In this document: positions 9,805 through 18,079 of the stretch, in pieces | How the letters are laid out: each line of letters opens with the position of its first letter | Numbering within the stretch: position 1 is the stretch's first letter | Source of the DNA: Schaalia odontolytica | GTDB lineage: Bacteria > Actinomycetota > Actinomycetes > Actinomycetales > Actinomycetaceae | Length of the DNA stretch: 64,000 nt | Assembly (NCBI RefSeq): GCF_009730335.1 | Contig: NZ_CP046315.1 | Location: 1,550,001-1,614,000 of the forward strand | Direction of reading: 5' to 3' | The notes under the pieces: model-generated | The model's input: the letters and a program-made list of their open reading frames with translations, nothing else | Told to the model about the DNA's origin: nothing | Databases searched by the model: none | Program-made: the position numbers and the translations under genes

Positions 9805-10635
9805 TCAGTCCTGCTTGGTGGTCGACTCTTCGGCGACCTCAGCAGCGGCAGCTTCGTCAGCCTTAACCTCGCCCTCGAGGAGCTCGCGCTCCCACTCGGC
9901 CAGCGGCTCAGCGGCGGCCTCTTCGCCCTTGCCCTTGCGCACGTCGGAGCGGGCGATGAGGCCCTCGGCGACGGCGTCGGCGATCACGCGGGTCAGCAGC
10001 GCGACGGCGCGGATGGCGTCATCGTTGCCGGGGATGCGGTAGTCGACCTCGTCCGGATCGGCGTTGGTGTCGAGGATGGCGACGATCGGGATGCGCAGCT
10101 TGCGAGCCTCGGAGACCGCGAGGTGCTCCTTCTTGGGGTCGACGATCCACACGGCCGAGGGAACCTTGGTCATGTCGCGGATGCCGCCCAGAGTGCGCGA
10201 GAGCTTGTCCTTCTCACGGCGCATCATGAGCAGTTCCTTCTTGGTGTGACCGGAGGAGGCCACGTCGTCGAAGTCGATCTGCTCGAGTTCCTTCAGGCGC
10301 TGCAGACGGGTGGCAACGGTCGAGAAGTTGGTGAGCATGCCGCCGAGCCAACGGTGGTTCACGTAGGGCATGCCGACGCGCTGGGCCTGCTCGGCCACGG
10401 CTTCCTGGGCCTGCTTCTTGGTGCCAACGAAGAGCAGAGTGCCACCGTGGGCAACGGTCTGCTTCACGAAGTCGAAGGCGATGTCGATGTCAGCAATGGT
10501 CTGCTGCAGGTCAATGATGTAGATGCCGTTGCGCTCGGTGAGGATGAAGCGCTTCATCTTCGGGTTCCAACGGCGAGTCTGGTGGCCGAAGTGGACACCG
10601 GACTCGAGGAGCTGACGCATGGTAACGACTGCCAT
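9805..10635 (-). CDS. rpsB: 30S ribosomal protein S2
   Basis: Small-subunit protein with the usual motifs [52 protein letters not shown] and [26 protein letters not shown]. Residues from about 235 on form an acidic, Ala/Glu-rich tail not seen in short S2 proteins but common in actinobacteria. AAAGGACGAACC precedes the ATG. A leader of roughly 200 nt with stable hairpins lies upstream (described separately), suggesting post-transcriptional control. Confidence 0.97.
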   Translation of the reverse strand: MAVVTMRQLLESGVHFGHQTRRWNPKMKRFILTERNGIYIIDLQQTIADIDIAFDFVKQTVAHGGTLLFVGTKKQAQEAVAEQAQRVGMPYVNHRWLGGMLTNFSTVATRLQRLKELEQIDFDDVASSGHTKKELLMMRREKDKLSRTLGGIRDMTKVPSAVWIVDPKKEHLAVSEARKLRIPIVAILDTNADPDEVDYRIPGNDDAIRAVALLTRVIADAVAEGLIARSDVRKGKGEEAAAEPLAEWERELLEGEVKADEAAAAEVAEESTTKQD

Positions 10636-10845
10636 GGTTCGTCCTTTCCCCGCAAGTCGCGAGTGATCAGTGGGGTTTCCCCCGGGTTATCGGTTAGCTG
10701 TGCGCGTTGCGCACCCTGGTGCCATGACCGGCGACCATCCCCGAAAGGACCGAAGCCGCCGCGCCTCGCTCCCCTGGCGGTTCCCCGTGGGTCGCGATAA
10801 TGGCACGCGAAGTCACCTGCACAGGGCAAGTGCCCGGCTATCTTA
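10636..10845 (-). promoter_or_regulatory. rpsB promoter and structured 5' leader
   Basis: A TAAGAT -10 box (10845-10840, minus strand) lies about 200 nt before the rpsB ATG. The transcribed leader contains a GTGCGC/GCGCAC hairpin with a 3-nt loop (10714-10700) and, nearer the gene, a GGGG-GAAA-CCCC hairpin with a GNRA tetraloop (10683-10672). A long folded leader fits ribosomal-protein autoregulation, but no known motif is matched. The rest of the 10636-11021 gap holds the paired 9-mers described next and nothing else I can name. Confidence 0.5.
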
Positions 10846-10952
10846 CCTCACAAGTGCACAAATGTCCGAAACCAGGCGCATGAGACGTTGCCTACTGGAT
10901 TCATCTTCGACGAGGCCAGGGCAGCTCGGTACAGACACGCCGTCTTCGCTCG

Positions 10953-10991
10953 TTATCCACAGGGTCCTTTCGCGTCGCAGCAGTATCCACA
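10953..10991 (+). promoter_or_regulatory. paired TATCCACA boxes, 30 bp apart (site A)
   Basis: TTATCCACA at 10953-10961 and GTATCCACA at 10983-10991, same orientation, exactly 30 bp start to start, about 30 bp before the start of the M23-like gene. The first copy is a perfect DnaA-box sequence, the second has one mismatch. Same arrangement as sites B and C. Confidence 0.7.
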
Positions 10992-11021
10992 ACCAACGCC
11001 GGCCGACTAGACCTGTGCGCC

Positions 11022-11573
11022 GTGTCCCCTCACGCTGATGTCATGACCTCTGTAATCCCGAACCGTGGCCGATTGAGAGCGGCTACACTGATCGCCACCT
11101 TCGTCAGCACGCTGCTCCTTGTTGCGACAACGCCGGGCGTAGCAACCCCGCACCGCGAGCGGTGGCAGTGGCCAACAGGTGGGCCCGTGGCCGTCGTCGA
11201 AGGATTCGCCCCACCCGCCCACGACTGGCTTCCCGGGCGGCGTGGGGTGACGTTGCAGTATCCGGCTCCCTCCCCGGTGTACGCGTGTGCATCGGGCACT
11301 GTGACCGTTGCCGGTCCCATCGCGGGCAGGGGCGTCATTTCGATTCGGCACGAGGTCGGCGGGCGCGTCGTCTGGTCGACGTATCTGCCCGTGACGCCAT
11401 CAGTTGCTGTTGGCGATCACGTCCAGAAAGGAAGCATCATCGGCCTCGTCGAAGGGGACTCACCCACGCTGCACTGGGGCGCAAAGACCGGCAGGCGCAC
11501 GTACATCGATCCAATACGTATGACGCTCGGGCGCCCGCGCCTTCTCCCCTGGGACGACGCGTTGGCTCGATAG
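11022..11573 (+). CDS. secreted M23/LytM-like protein with degenerate zinc site
   Basis: Product of 183 residues. A hydrophobic export signal covers about residues 20-41 and ends in an alanine-rich cleavage region. The rest is a LytM/M23 beta-sheet domain: PGRRGVTLQYPAPSPVYACASGTVTVAGPIAGRGVISIRH, then YLPVTPSVAVGDHVQKGSIIG and LHWGAKTG. In active M23 enzymes the first motif reads HRGVDL and supplies a zinc His and Asp. Here it is RRGVTL, and the first His of the HxH pair is also replaced (TLH). It is probably not a zinc peptidase but may bind peptidoglycan or regulate an amidase. The GTG at 11022 is taken as start, but the ATG at 11043 is possible. Same position as Rv2891 next to rpsB in M. 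tuberculosis. Confidence 0.82.
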   Translation: MSPHADVMTSVIPNRGRLRAATLIATFVSTLLLVATTPGVATPHRERWQWPTGGPVAVVEGFAPPAHDWLPGRRGVTLQYPAPSPVYACASGTVTVAGPIAGRGVISIRHEVGGRVVWSTYLPVTPSVAVGDHVQKGSIIGLVEGDSPTLHWGAKTGRRTYIDPIRMTLGRPRLLPWDDALAR

Positions 11574-11639
11574 CCTCATACGAATTACCGAACGCGGTCG
11601 GCGATCACCGACGAGACAGCGCGTCCCAGCCCGAGGGTC

Positions 11640-12551
11640 CTAGGCGCGGGGGTGCGCCCGCTGATAGATCGCGCTCAGACGAGCGGTATCCACGTGGGTG
11701 TAGCGCTGGGTGGTCGACAGCGACGAGTGACCGAGCATCTCCTGGACCGCACGCAGGTCGGCTCCGCCCTGCAGCAGGTGCGTCGCCGTGGAATGGCGCA
11801 GCCCGTGTGGCGCGATGTCGTGCACGCCTGCGCGAGCCGCCGTCTTGTGTACCATCGACCGCACGATGCGCGGATCGATGCGACCACCCTTATCGCCGAG
11901 GAAGAGGGCGTTCCCGCTGCGCTCCCCGGCCAACTGGGGACGGCCTCGTACCAGCCAATGGTCGAGGGCGTCGGCAGCAGGAGGACCGTAGGGAACCACC
12001 CGCTCTTTGTTACCTTTACCGACGACCCGCACGGTGAGGGCCTCGCGGTTCAAGGAGGGGATGTCGAGGGCACAGACTTCGGAGACGCGAAGCCCGCACG
12101 CGTACGTCAGCTCGAGGATTGCCCAATTGCGAATCTGGGAGGCCCCTCCCGCCGCGGCTTCATCGCGAGCAGTATTGAGGAGCACCCTCGCATCGGACTC
12201 ATCGAGCGGAGACGGCAGAAGCTGGTCCGCGCGCGGAGACGACAGGAGCGCTGCGGGGTCGCTCACCAGGATTCCTTCACGCATTGCCCAGGAGGTGAAG
12301 TTGCGAATCGCGGCGGTGTGGCGCGCGATCGTCGAGCGTGCTCCCCCATCCGCGAGGGTGCGAGCCAACCAGGAACGCACTGCGCGCTGCGTGAGCGCCT
12401 CACGCAACTGCTCGGGGGTCGCGTCCGCGTCGAGCGAGAGGAACTCCATGAGCGAGTGAAGATCCCCGAGGTACGCGGAAACTGTGTGGGGGCTCATTCG
12501 CCGCCCAAGACGCAAGTACTCTTCCCAGCGCTCCCCCACATTGCGTGTCAT
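11640..12551 (-). CDS. xerC: tyrosine recombinase XerC
   Basis: Site-specific recombinase, expected to resolve chromosome dimers at dif with a partner XerD. The N-terminal SAM-like core-binding domain covers residues 5-95. The C-terminal catalytic domain contains Arg in TYACGLRVSEV, Lys in VVGKGNKERVVP, HGLRHSTATHLL, the GHSSLSTTQRYTH box and the Tyr nucleophile in TTQRYTHVD. Length of 303 residues is normal. It follows dprA by 9 bases on the same strand. XerC rather than XerD is chosen from gene order (xerC next to dprA and rpsB). Confidence 0.9.
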   Translation of the reverse strand: MTRNVGERWEEYLRLGRRMSPHTVSAYLGDLHSLMEFLSLDADATPEQLREALTQRAVRSWLARTLADGGARSTIARHTAAIRNFTSWAMREGILVSDPAALLSSPRADQLLPSPLDESDARVLLNTARDEAAAGGASQIRNWAILELTYACGLRVSEVCALDIPSLNREALTVRVVGKGNKERVVPYGPPAADALDHWLVRGRPQLAGERSGNALFLGDKGGRIDPRIVRSMVHKTAARAGVHDIAPHGLRHSTATHLLQGGADLRAVQEMLGHSSLSTTQRYTHVDTARLSAIYQRAHPRA

Positions 12552-12560
12552 ATCGATATC

Positions 12561-13721
12561 CTACGGTCTGCCTCCGCCTGTTCGCGTCCACCCACGCGTC
12601 GATCCGGCCACTAGACCCGCAACCGAGAGCTCCATGAGCGCATAGTTCACTTCTTCGCGCGACAGTGCCGCAGCAACACAGATCGCTTCGACCGACGCGG
12701 GCGCACTCCGGGGAAGAGCCTCCCACACCCGACGCTGAGTCGGCTCTAGGGCATCAACCCCGTGATCATCGTCGACCGGCATACCGAACAGAGGCTGGGC
12801 GGCGTCAACGCTCACCGGGCGCACGAGTTCGAGGGCGTCGCGCCCATCGCGGATGATCGTCGCTCCGTTGCGCGCGAGCTCGAGGCACCCCACTGACATC
12901 GGCGCGTCGACCGCGCCGGGGACTGCACCTAGCTCACGCCCGTATTCCATGGCACGCCGCGCCGTCGCAAGGGCACCGGAGCGCGCTCCCGCCTCGACGA
13001 CCACGGTCGCCCCACTCCATGCAGCAATCAGACGGTTACGGGTCAGGAAACGCCACTTCGCCGGCCTCGCGGTGGGAGCGACCTCGGAGATCAGGGCACC
13101 ACCACCATCGATGACGGTGCGAAAGTCGCCACCGTGGCACGCGGGGTAGGGATTGCACACGCCCCCTGCGAGGATGCAGATCGTGCGCCCACGCGCAGAC
13201 AGTGCACCGCGGTGAGCCTCAATATCAATGCCGATCGCTCCCCCAGACACGACCGTCACGCCTGCCGCAGCGACGAATGCCGCCATGTTGCGTGCGCACC
13301 TGTTTCCCGCGCCGGTGGAAGCGCGAGCTCCCACGATAGACAGATGATGATCCGCCTGCGGAGCGCCGGGCAGGTCGCCGAGGAACCACAATCCCATTGG
13401 CTCCTCCTCCCCCAGGCACGCAAGGTGCTCTGGCCAGCGTGGATCGCCGGGTGTCATGAATCCGCCGCCCGCACGAGCGACGCGTGTCAGCTCACTGTCG
13501 ATGTCGACCGAGAGGGCGCGCTGCCTCCACCGATTCCACTGCGTGTGCCAGTCAATCCTCGAGTGACGGGCAAGCGCCAACGGCGGTGCCGACCAAGCCC
13601 CGATCAGCCACGCGCGCGCATCTCGATCCCCTAAGGACTGACGAAGGATGCGTGCGCACGGATCAGCCGGCTCAGCGACGGCAGACCACCAGGCGGCCTC
13701 CCACAGTTCTGTGTCATTCAT
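12561..13721 (-). CDS. dprA: DNA-processing protein DprA
   Basis: Loads RecA on incoming single-stranded DNA during natural transformation. The Rossmann-like DprA core runs from about residue 85 to 300: PRWPEHLACLGEEEPMGLWFLGD, VGARASTGAGNRCARNMA, VVSGGAIGIDIEAHRGAL, ILAGGVCNPYPACHGGDF, LISEVAPTARPAKWRFLTRNRLIAAWS and VVVEAGARSGALATA. A C-terminal winged helix follows (EALPRSAPASVEAICVAAALSREEVNYALMELSVAGLV). The ATG at 13721 overlaps the comM stop by 8 nt with GGAGCGG upstream. A longer in-frame reading lies inside comM and was not used. Confidence 0.93.
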   Translation of the reverse strand: MNDTELWEAAWWSAVAEPADPCARILRQSLGDRDARAWLIGAWSAPPLALARHSRIDWHTQWNRWRQRALSVDIDSELTRVARAGGGFMTPGDPRWPEHLACLGEEEPMGLWFLGDLPGAPQADHHLSIVGARASTGAGNRCARNMAAFVAAAGVTVVSGGAIGIDIEAHRGALSARGRTICILAGGVCNPYPACHGGDFRTVIDGGGALISEVAPTARPAKWRFLTRNRLIAAWSGATVVVEAGARSGALATARRAMEYGRELGAVPGAVDAPMSVGCLELARNGATIIRDGRDALELVRPVSVDAAQPLFGMPVDDDHGVDALEPTQRRVWEALPRSAPASVEAICVAAALSREEVNYALMELSVAGLVAGSTRGWTRTGGGRP

Positions 13722-15261
13722 AGTGATCCGCTCCGTTCCGCAGCTGCTGCGCTGCAACAATGTGGTCAAAGGTCGGCCGAGGCACAGCCTCGAGATCGGC
13801 GAGCGTCCATGCCAGGCGTAGCATCCGGTCGATTCCGCGCATAGACGAGTGACCGGAATCGACGAGCCGATCAAGTTGATGAATGAGCGAAGCATCGATG
13901 CCTGAGTGGTGTCGCAGCCACGCTCCCGGAAGCTGGGCGTTCATGGTCCACGGCGTGCCTTTAAGGCGCGTGCGTGCCCTCAAGCGCGCCTCGATAACAC
14001 GCCCACGTATCGATGCGGAATCGCGTGTCTGTGTCGACGCGAGGTCCGCCCGACTGGGGGTGTGCACGTCGATGCGGATGTCCATCCGATCCAGCAACGG
14101 CCCGGACAAACGTGCGAGATACCTGCGTCGATTCATCGAGGAACAGGTGCATCGCCGCCCTCCGTATCCGCCTCCACACGGGCACGGATTAGAGGCCATC
14201 ACCAGTTGGAATGCGGCGGGATAACGCGCCTGAACGCCCGAGCGATGCACATGGATGACACCCGATTCGAGGGGTTCGCGCAGCGAGTCAAGGACGGAGG
14301 GAGCAAACTCGGCGGCCTCGTCGAGAAAGAGGATCCCTCCATGCGCCAGCGACGCTGCCCCGGGGACGAGCGTGCGCGTGCCGCCACCGATCAGCGCCGG
14401 CATGGTCACCGAATGGTGTGGGGCTTGGAATGGCGGCCGCGTCATCAGCGATATCGAGGAAGGCAACAGGCCCGCCACCGAATGCAACGAGGTGGTGACG
14501 AGAGCGGTGTCGGCGTCGAGATCTGGAAGTATCGTCGGCAGTCGGGAGGCGAGCATCGTCTTGCCAGATCCGGGCTCTCCGAGAAGAAACACGTGGTGCC
14601 CACCGGCAGCTGCAACTTCCATCGCCGCAATTGCCTCGGGCTGACCACGCACGTCGGCCATGTCTGCGAGGGTCGGATCAGCATCACTGTATCCCTCGCG
14701 GCGCACACCCATTCTCCCGTGGAACGGAGCCTTCACAGCCTCTCCCCCGGCCCAGGCGATGAGGTCAGCCAGATGCGCGAAGTCAAGGACCTCAATGCCG
14801 CTGACCAGACGCGCTTCCTGGCCGCATCCCGACGGCACGATCACCCGGCGCACGCCCCGCGAACGTGCGGCCAGCACAGCCGGCAGCACCCCGCGCACCG
14901 GCTGAATACTTCCATCCAACGCAAGCTCACCAACGAGGACCGCGTCCTCAAAAGCCACCGGCGAGACGAGGCCTGTGGCCAGAGCGATGGACGCCGCGAT
15001 CGAGAGGTCAAAAGCCGACCCCGACTTCGGAATGCCAGCAGGGGACAGATTTACGGTGATGCGTTGGTCCAAGACGTCCAGGCCACACGATTCGAACGCA
15101 GCACGCACGCGATCGCGTGCCTCGCGCACGGAGGTGTCGAGCAGGCCGACGAGCGTGAACGCCACGAGGCCCGACCCCGCGTATGTCTCCACGTCGACAA
15201 GGTGTCCCTCGATGCCGACGATGCTCATAGAGTACGTGCGCGCAAGTCCCGGCCCTCTCAT
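13714..15261 (-). CDS. comM: YifB/ComM family Mg-chelatase-like AAA+ ATPase
   Basis: Hexameric helicase that extends heteroduplex (branch migration) during natural transformation in Vibrio and Haemophilus. The N-terminal Lon-protease-like fold (LARTYSMSIVGIEGHLVDVETYAGSGL, NLSPAGIPKSGSAFDL) covers residues 1-165. The AAA+ module has Walker A GEPGSGKTML and Walker B GGILFLDEAAEF. A Cys-rich insertion NPCPCGGGYGGRRCTCS and the C-terminal Mg-chelatase domain follow. At 515 residues it has the normal length. The ATG at 15261 forms an ATGA overlap with the yraN stop, so yraN-comM-dprA-xerC is one operon. Confidence 0.94.
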   Translation of the reverse strand: MRGPGLARTYSMSIVGIEGHLVDVETYAGSGLVAFTLVGLLDTSVREARDRVRAAFESCGLDVLDQRITVNLSPAGIPKSGSAFDLSIAASIALATGLVSPVAFEDAVLVGELALDGSIQPVRGVLPAVLAARSRGVRRVIVPSGCGQEARLVSGIEVLDFAHLADLIAWAGGEAVKAPFHGRMGVRREGYSDADPTLADMADVRGQPEAIAAMEVAAAGGHHVFLLGEPGSGKTMLASRLPTILPDLDADTALVTTSLHSVAGLLPSSISLMTRPPFQAPHHSVTMPALIGGGTRTLVPGAASLAHGGILFLDEAAEFAPSVLDSLREPLESGVIHVHRSGVQARYPAAFQLVMASNPCPCGGGYGGRRCTCSSMNRRRYLARLSGPLLDRMDIRIDVHTPSRADLASTQTRDSASIRGRVIEARLRARTRLKGTPWTMNAQLPGAWLRHHSGIDASLIHQLDRLVDSGHSSMRGIDRMLRLAWTLADLEAVPRPTFDHIVAAQQLRNGADHYE

Positions 15262-15701
15262 TGCACACCCCTCAACCACACGACCTGTGCCCCCAGAGCG
15301 CGAAGATCCACTGCCTCGTCCATGGGAGCCGGCCAGGATTCCAGCGTCCGCGCGTCCACGGTGATGGCGACGACGTCGATACGCACACGCGAAGCAAGGT
15401 GACCGTGTGCCCTGCACCACGCACCCGTCAGCGCTCGAAGCCGCGCCACCTTGCGATGATCGACCGAGGCAAGCGCACTCCCCTTCCTGCGCCCGACCCT
15501 GGTGCGCACCTCCACGATCACGGTCCACGAACGCGACGGATCGGTCTCGTCACGCGCGATGATATCGAGCTCGCCCCGACGACCATCTCGCCAGTTGGTG
15601 TCAAGAAGGCGCAGGCCTTCCTCTTCGAGCGCCAGTCGAGCGGTATATTCGCCCGCAGCGCCAATGGCCCGACGATCGGGCCGTATTGAGCATCCCATCA
15701 C
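15258..15701 (-). CDS. yraN: YraN/UPF0102 family putative endonuclease
   Basis: Small protein (147 residues) of the restriction-endonuclease-like fold. Motifs: GAAGEYTARLALEEEG, then GELDIIARD and VIVEVRTR, which supply the Glu, Asp and Glu/Arg positions of a PD-(D/E)xK-type site. The family is nearly always beside comM and dprA, but its substrate is not established. The ribosome site is GGAGGTGATCC, an unusually complete match to the 16S anti-Shine-Dalgarno, six nt from the GTG used here and nine from an ATG one codon later. First gene of the transformation operon and about 63 bp downstream of paired TATCCACA boxes. Confidence 0.88.
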   Translation of the reverse strand: MMGCSIRPDRRAIGAAGEYTARLALEEEGLRLLDTNWRDGRRGELDIIARDETDPSRSWTVIVEVRTRVGRRKGSALASVDHRKVARLRALTGAWCRAHGHLASRVRIDVVAITVDARTLESWPAPMDEAVDLRALGAQVVWLRGVQ

Positions 15702-15764
15702 GGATCACCTCCGCACCCACAGTGCGCCTGAGACAGTCTGTGACACAATGCGAAAACCGCCCCC

Positions 15765-15803
15765 TGTGGATAGGGAGCGGTTCGCAAAAAGGCCTGTGGA
15801 CAA
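15765..15803 (-). promoter_or_regulatory. paired TATCCACA boxes, 30 bp apart (site B), before the yraN-comM-dprA-xerC operon
   Basis: Read on the minus strand, TTGTCCACA (15803-15795) and CTATCCACA (15773-15765), each followed by GG and exactly 30 bp apart. They point toward yraN, whose start is about 63 bp downstream. TTGTCCACA is the usual actinobacterial DnaA box. The arrangement matches sites A and C. Confidence 0.72.
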
Positions 15804-15825
15804 CCGCGGAGCGGCTCATCCGCAT

Positions 15826-16125
15826 TTATGGGATGTCGAGCTCCGGCTTGGAGAGCTCCTCGACATTCACGTCCTTGTAGGTGATGACGCGCACAGAGCG
15901 CACGAAGCGCGACGAGCGGTAGATGTCCCACACCCACGCGTCGCTGAGCGTCAGCTCGAAAAAGACGTCGCCGCCGACCGGGCGTGCCTGCACATCAACG
16001 TGGTTGCACAGATAGAAACGCCTCTCGGTCTCCACGACGTACTTGAACAACCCGATGACGTCGCGGTACTCCTTGAAGAGTTCCAGCTCCAGATTGTTTT
16101 CGTAACCTTCGATTTCTTCGCTCAC
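15826..16125 (-). CDS. DUF2469 domain protein
   Basis: Acidic 99-residue protein matching the actinobacterial DUF2469 family (Rv2901c type): MSEEIEGYENNLELELFKEYRDVIGLFKYVVETERRFYLCNHVDV near the start and VFFELTLSDAWVWDIYR in the middle. Function unknown. It sits 54 bases after rnhB on the same strand, the same neighbour as in M. tuberculosis, and is probably co-transcribed with lepB-rnhB. Confidence 0.88.
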   Translation of the reverse strand: MSEEIEGYENNLELELFKEYRDVIGLFKYVVETERRFYLCNHVDVQARPVGGDVFFELTLSDAWVWDIYRSSRFVRSVRVITYKDVNVEELSKPELDIP

Positions 16126-16179
16126 GCAACCATCATGCCGGGCCGCGCGCCCAGCCGAGCCACGCCACCCCGGCGCGCC

Positions 16180-16851
16180 CTACTTTGTGGCCTGCGTCGG
16201 CATCTTCCACGAGCGACGATGCTGATCCGACACGCCGAGCTCGACGATCGCGCGAGTGTGGGCGGCCGATCCGTAGCCTTTGTTCGATGCCCATCCGTAG
16301 CCCGGATCCTCGAGCTCCGCCATGAGGTGATCACGTTCAACCTTCGCGAGGACGGACGCTGCGGCAACGACCGCGCAGGACGCGTCGGCCTTCACCTGCA
16401 TCTGCACGGGCAGATCGACGCCGAAAGGATCCCCAGGCCCGTCGATGGCACCGAACAGATCGTCGGGTGCGGACAGCCAATCGTGCGAGCCGTCCAGCAG
16501 AACACCACCGGGAACGAGGCCGTGACTGGCTACCTCGGCCAGAGCGCGCCAGCCCGCCAGACGAAGCGCGGCGATGATGCCCCAGTCATCAATCTCCTGT
16601 GGGGAGGCGTAGCCAACTGCGCAAGCCAAGGTCCATTCACGCACGGGATCGACGAGGGCCTCGCGCCGACGAGTAGTCAGCGCTTTCGAGTCGGTGAGGC
16701 CTTCAGGAACCGGTGCGGCATCGATGCCAATGAACGCCACACCCACGGCGACAGGACCGGCCAGAGCCCCGCGCCCCACCTCATCCATCCCCGCAACGAT
16801 CCCCCACCGACGCGCGAGAGAGACCTCAAGGTCACGCGAGGCGGTCGTCAT
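16180..16851 (-). CDS. rnhB: ribonuclease HII
   Basis: Removes ribonucleotides misincorporated in DNA. Catalytic residues are visible in GMDEVGRGALAGPV (Asp, Glu), LLDGSHDWL (Asp) and MQVKADASCAVVAAASVLAKVERD (Lys, Asp region), followed by YGWASNKGYGSAAH. The ATG at 16851 overlaps the lepB stop as ATGA. An in-frame ATG 18 codons upstream lies inside lepB and was rejected. Length of 223 residues is normal. Confidence 0.94.
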   Translation of the reverse strand: MTTASRDLEVSLARRWGIVAGMDEVGRGALAGPVAVGVAFIGIDAAPVPEGLTDSKALTTRRREALVDPVREWTLACAVGYASPQEIDDWGIIAALRLAGWRALAEVASHGLVPGGVLLDGSHDWLSAPDDLFGAIDGPGDPFGVDLPVQMQVKADASCAVVAAASVLAKVERDHLMAELEDPGYGWASNKGYGSAAHTRAIVELGVSDQHRRSWKMPTQATK

Positions 16852-17594
16852 GAGGCGTCCGGAACAGACGCGAACACCTCGTGGTGCGCGATGTCCGTCG
16901 TCCAACGCGACGTGGGCCAGATGACCGCCTGAACGGTACCGACGACCGAGGAAACCGGCACGTAGGGAGACTGCCCCGACCCCATGTGGTAGCGAGAATC
17001 AGCCGAGTTCGAACGGTTGTCACCCATCACCCACAGGTGTCCCTCGGGAACGACAACATCAAAAGTGCGCTCGCCACACGGCACCTGGCCATCGGGCACG
17101 TAGGTCTCGTCAAGCTCAACTCCGTTGACGCTCACCTTGCCGTTCGCACTGGTGCATGACACACGATCGCCACCGACGCCGATGACGCGCTTGACGAGCG
17201 TCTGCTCACTGCCTCCCGGAACGAAACCGGTGAACTCCCCCAGCCGGCGCAGCACTGAGGGAGAAGTCGCCTGCGACGAGCCCAGCCAGCCGAGGGTGTC
17301 ATCGAAGACGACGACATCCCCGCGGTGCACGTTCGAGCGAAGCGCATCGATACGCGAGACGGCAATGCGGTCATCCTCCACCAGCGTGTTGTGCATCGAC
17401 GGTGAAGGAATCCAGAAAACCTGGACGATGAAGGCACGCAGCAGCGACGAAATCACGAGGGCAACCACGATGATCATGAGGATCTCGCGCAGCCACACGA
17501 GAGGGTTGCGACGAGCGCGAGCCTCCGCGCGATCACGATCCCGAAGAGAAGGCGAATGCAGTGGGCCGAGTGACGGTCCTGCTGTCGGGGTCAT
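16848..17594 (-). CDS. lepB: signal peptidase I
   Basis: Membrane serine protease that removes Sec/Tat signal peptides. A cytoplasmic N-terminus is followed by one transmembrane helix (LREILMIIVVALVISSLLRAFIV, about residues 36-58). The catalytic Ser is in WIPSPSMHNTLVEDDRI, and the Lys in QTLVKRVIGVGGDRV. The C-terminal box is VMGDNRSNSADSRYH. The ATG at 17594 has AAGGAG seven nt upstream and is preferred to an upstream in-frame start at 17618. It follows rplS, with a hairpin between them. Confidence 0.94.
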   Translation of the reverse strand: MTPTAGPSLGPLHSPSLRDRDRAEARARRNPLVWLREILMIIVVALVISSLLRAFIVQVFWIPSPSMHNTLVEDDRIAVSRIDALRSNVHRGDVVVFDDTLGWLGSSQATSPSVLRRLGEFTGFVPGGSEQTLVKRVIGVGGDRVSCTSANGKVSVNGVELDETYVPDGQVPCGERTFDVVVPEGHLWVMGDNRSNSADSRYHMGSGQSPYVPVSSVVGTVQAVIWPTSRWTTDIAHHEVFASVPDAS

Positions 17595-17637
17595 GCAATC
17601 TCCTTGTCGTTGCGTCAACCATCCCAGGATACGGCGA

Positions 17638-17666
17638 GGCCCGACACCGGCGCGCGGTGTCGGGCC
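17638..17666 (-). terminator. strong hairpin between rplS and lepB
   Basis: Perfect 11-bp arms (GGCCCGACACC / GGTGTCGGGCC) with a 7-nt GC loop, 38 bases past the rplS stop. No T-run follows on the minus strand, so termination efficiency is uncertain. A short TTT follows on the plus strand, where no gene ends. Confidence 0.6.
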
Positions 17667-17704
17667 TTTCCGTGAAAAATGCCAAGGCGTATGCCTGGCA
17701 AGCC

Positions 17705-18061
17705 TCAGGCGGACTTGCCGGAACGGTGTTCCTTGATCTTCGCGGCCTTGCCGTGACGCTCACGCAGGTAGTAGAGCTTAGCGCGACGCACGTCGCCCTT
17801 GGTAACGACCTCGATGTGGTCGATCGTGGGGGCGTGGACCGGGAAGGTACGCTCGACGCCCACACCGAAGGAAACCTTGCGGATCGTGAACGTGGAGGAC
17901 ACACCGTGACCGCGACGAGCGATCACGACACCCTGGAAGACCTGGATACGAGAGCGGTTACCTTCGATGACCTTGACGTGCACCTTGAGGGTGTCGCCAG
18001 CTCGGAACGAGGGGATGTCATCGCGCAGCGAAGCCGCATCAACGGCGTCCAGCTTCTGCAT
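17705..18061 (-). CDS. rplS: 50S ribosomal protein L19
   Basis: Large-subunit protein at the 30S interface. It has 118 residues with the standard motifs [59 protein letters not shown] and [20 protein letters not shown]. The ATG at 18061 has AAGGAG upstream. An in-frame start six codons earlier is weaker. It is separated from trmD by 172 bases that hold a structured leader. Confidence 0.97.
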   Translation of the reverse strand: MQKLDAVDAASLRDDIPSFRAGDTLKVHVKVIEGNRSRIQVFQGVVIARRGHGVSSTFTIRKVSFGVGVERTFPVHAPTIDHIEVVTKGDVRRAKLYYLRERHGKAAKIKEHRSGKSA

Positions 18062-18079
18062 TTCTTCTCCTTGACGCAA

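Noticed and set aside
13721..13895. N-terminal extension of DprA
   Set aside because: The extra 58 residues lie wholly within comM in another frame, are not DprA-like, and a start with a ribosome site exists at 13721.
15262..15528. N-terminal extension of ComM
   Set aside because: It overlaps yraN in another frame; the ATG at 15261 gives the normal ComM N-terminus and an ATGA junction.
17638..17666. Plus-strand terminator suggested by the TTT after the hairpin
   Set aside because: No plus-strand gene ends near it; it is better explained as part of the rplS-lepB junction.
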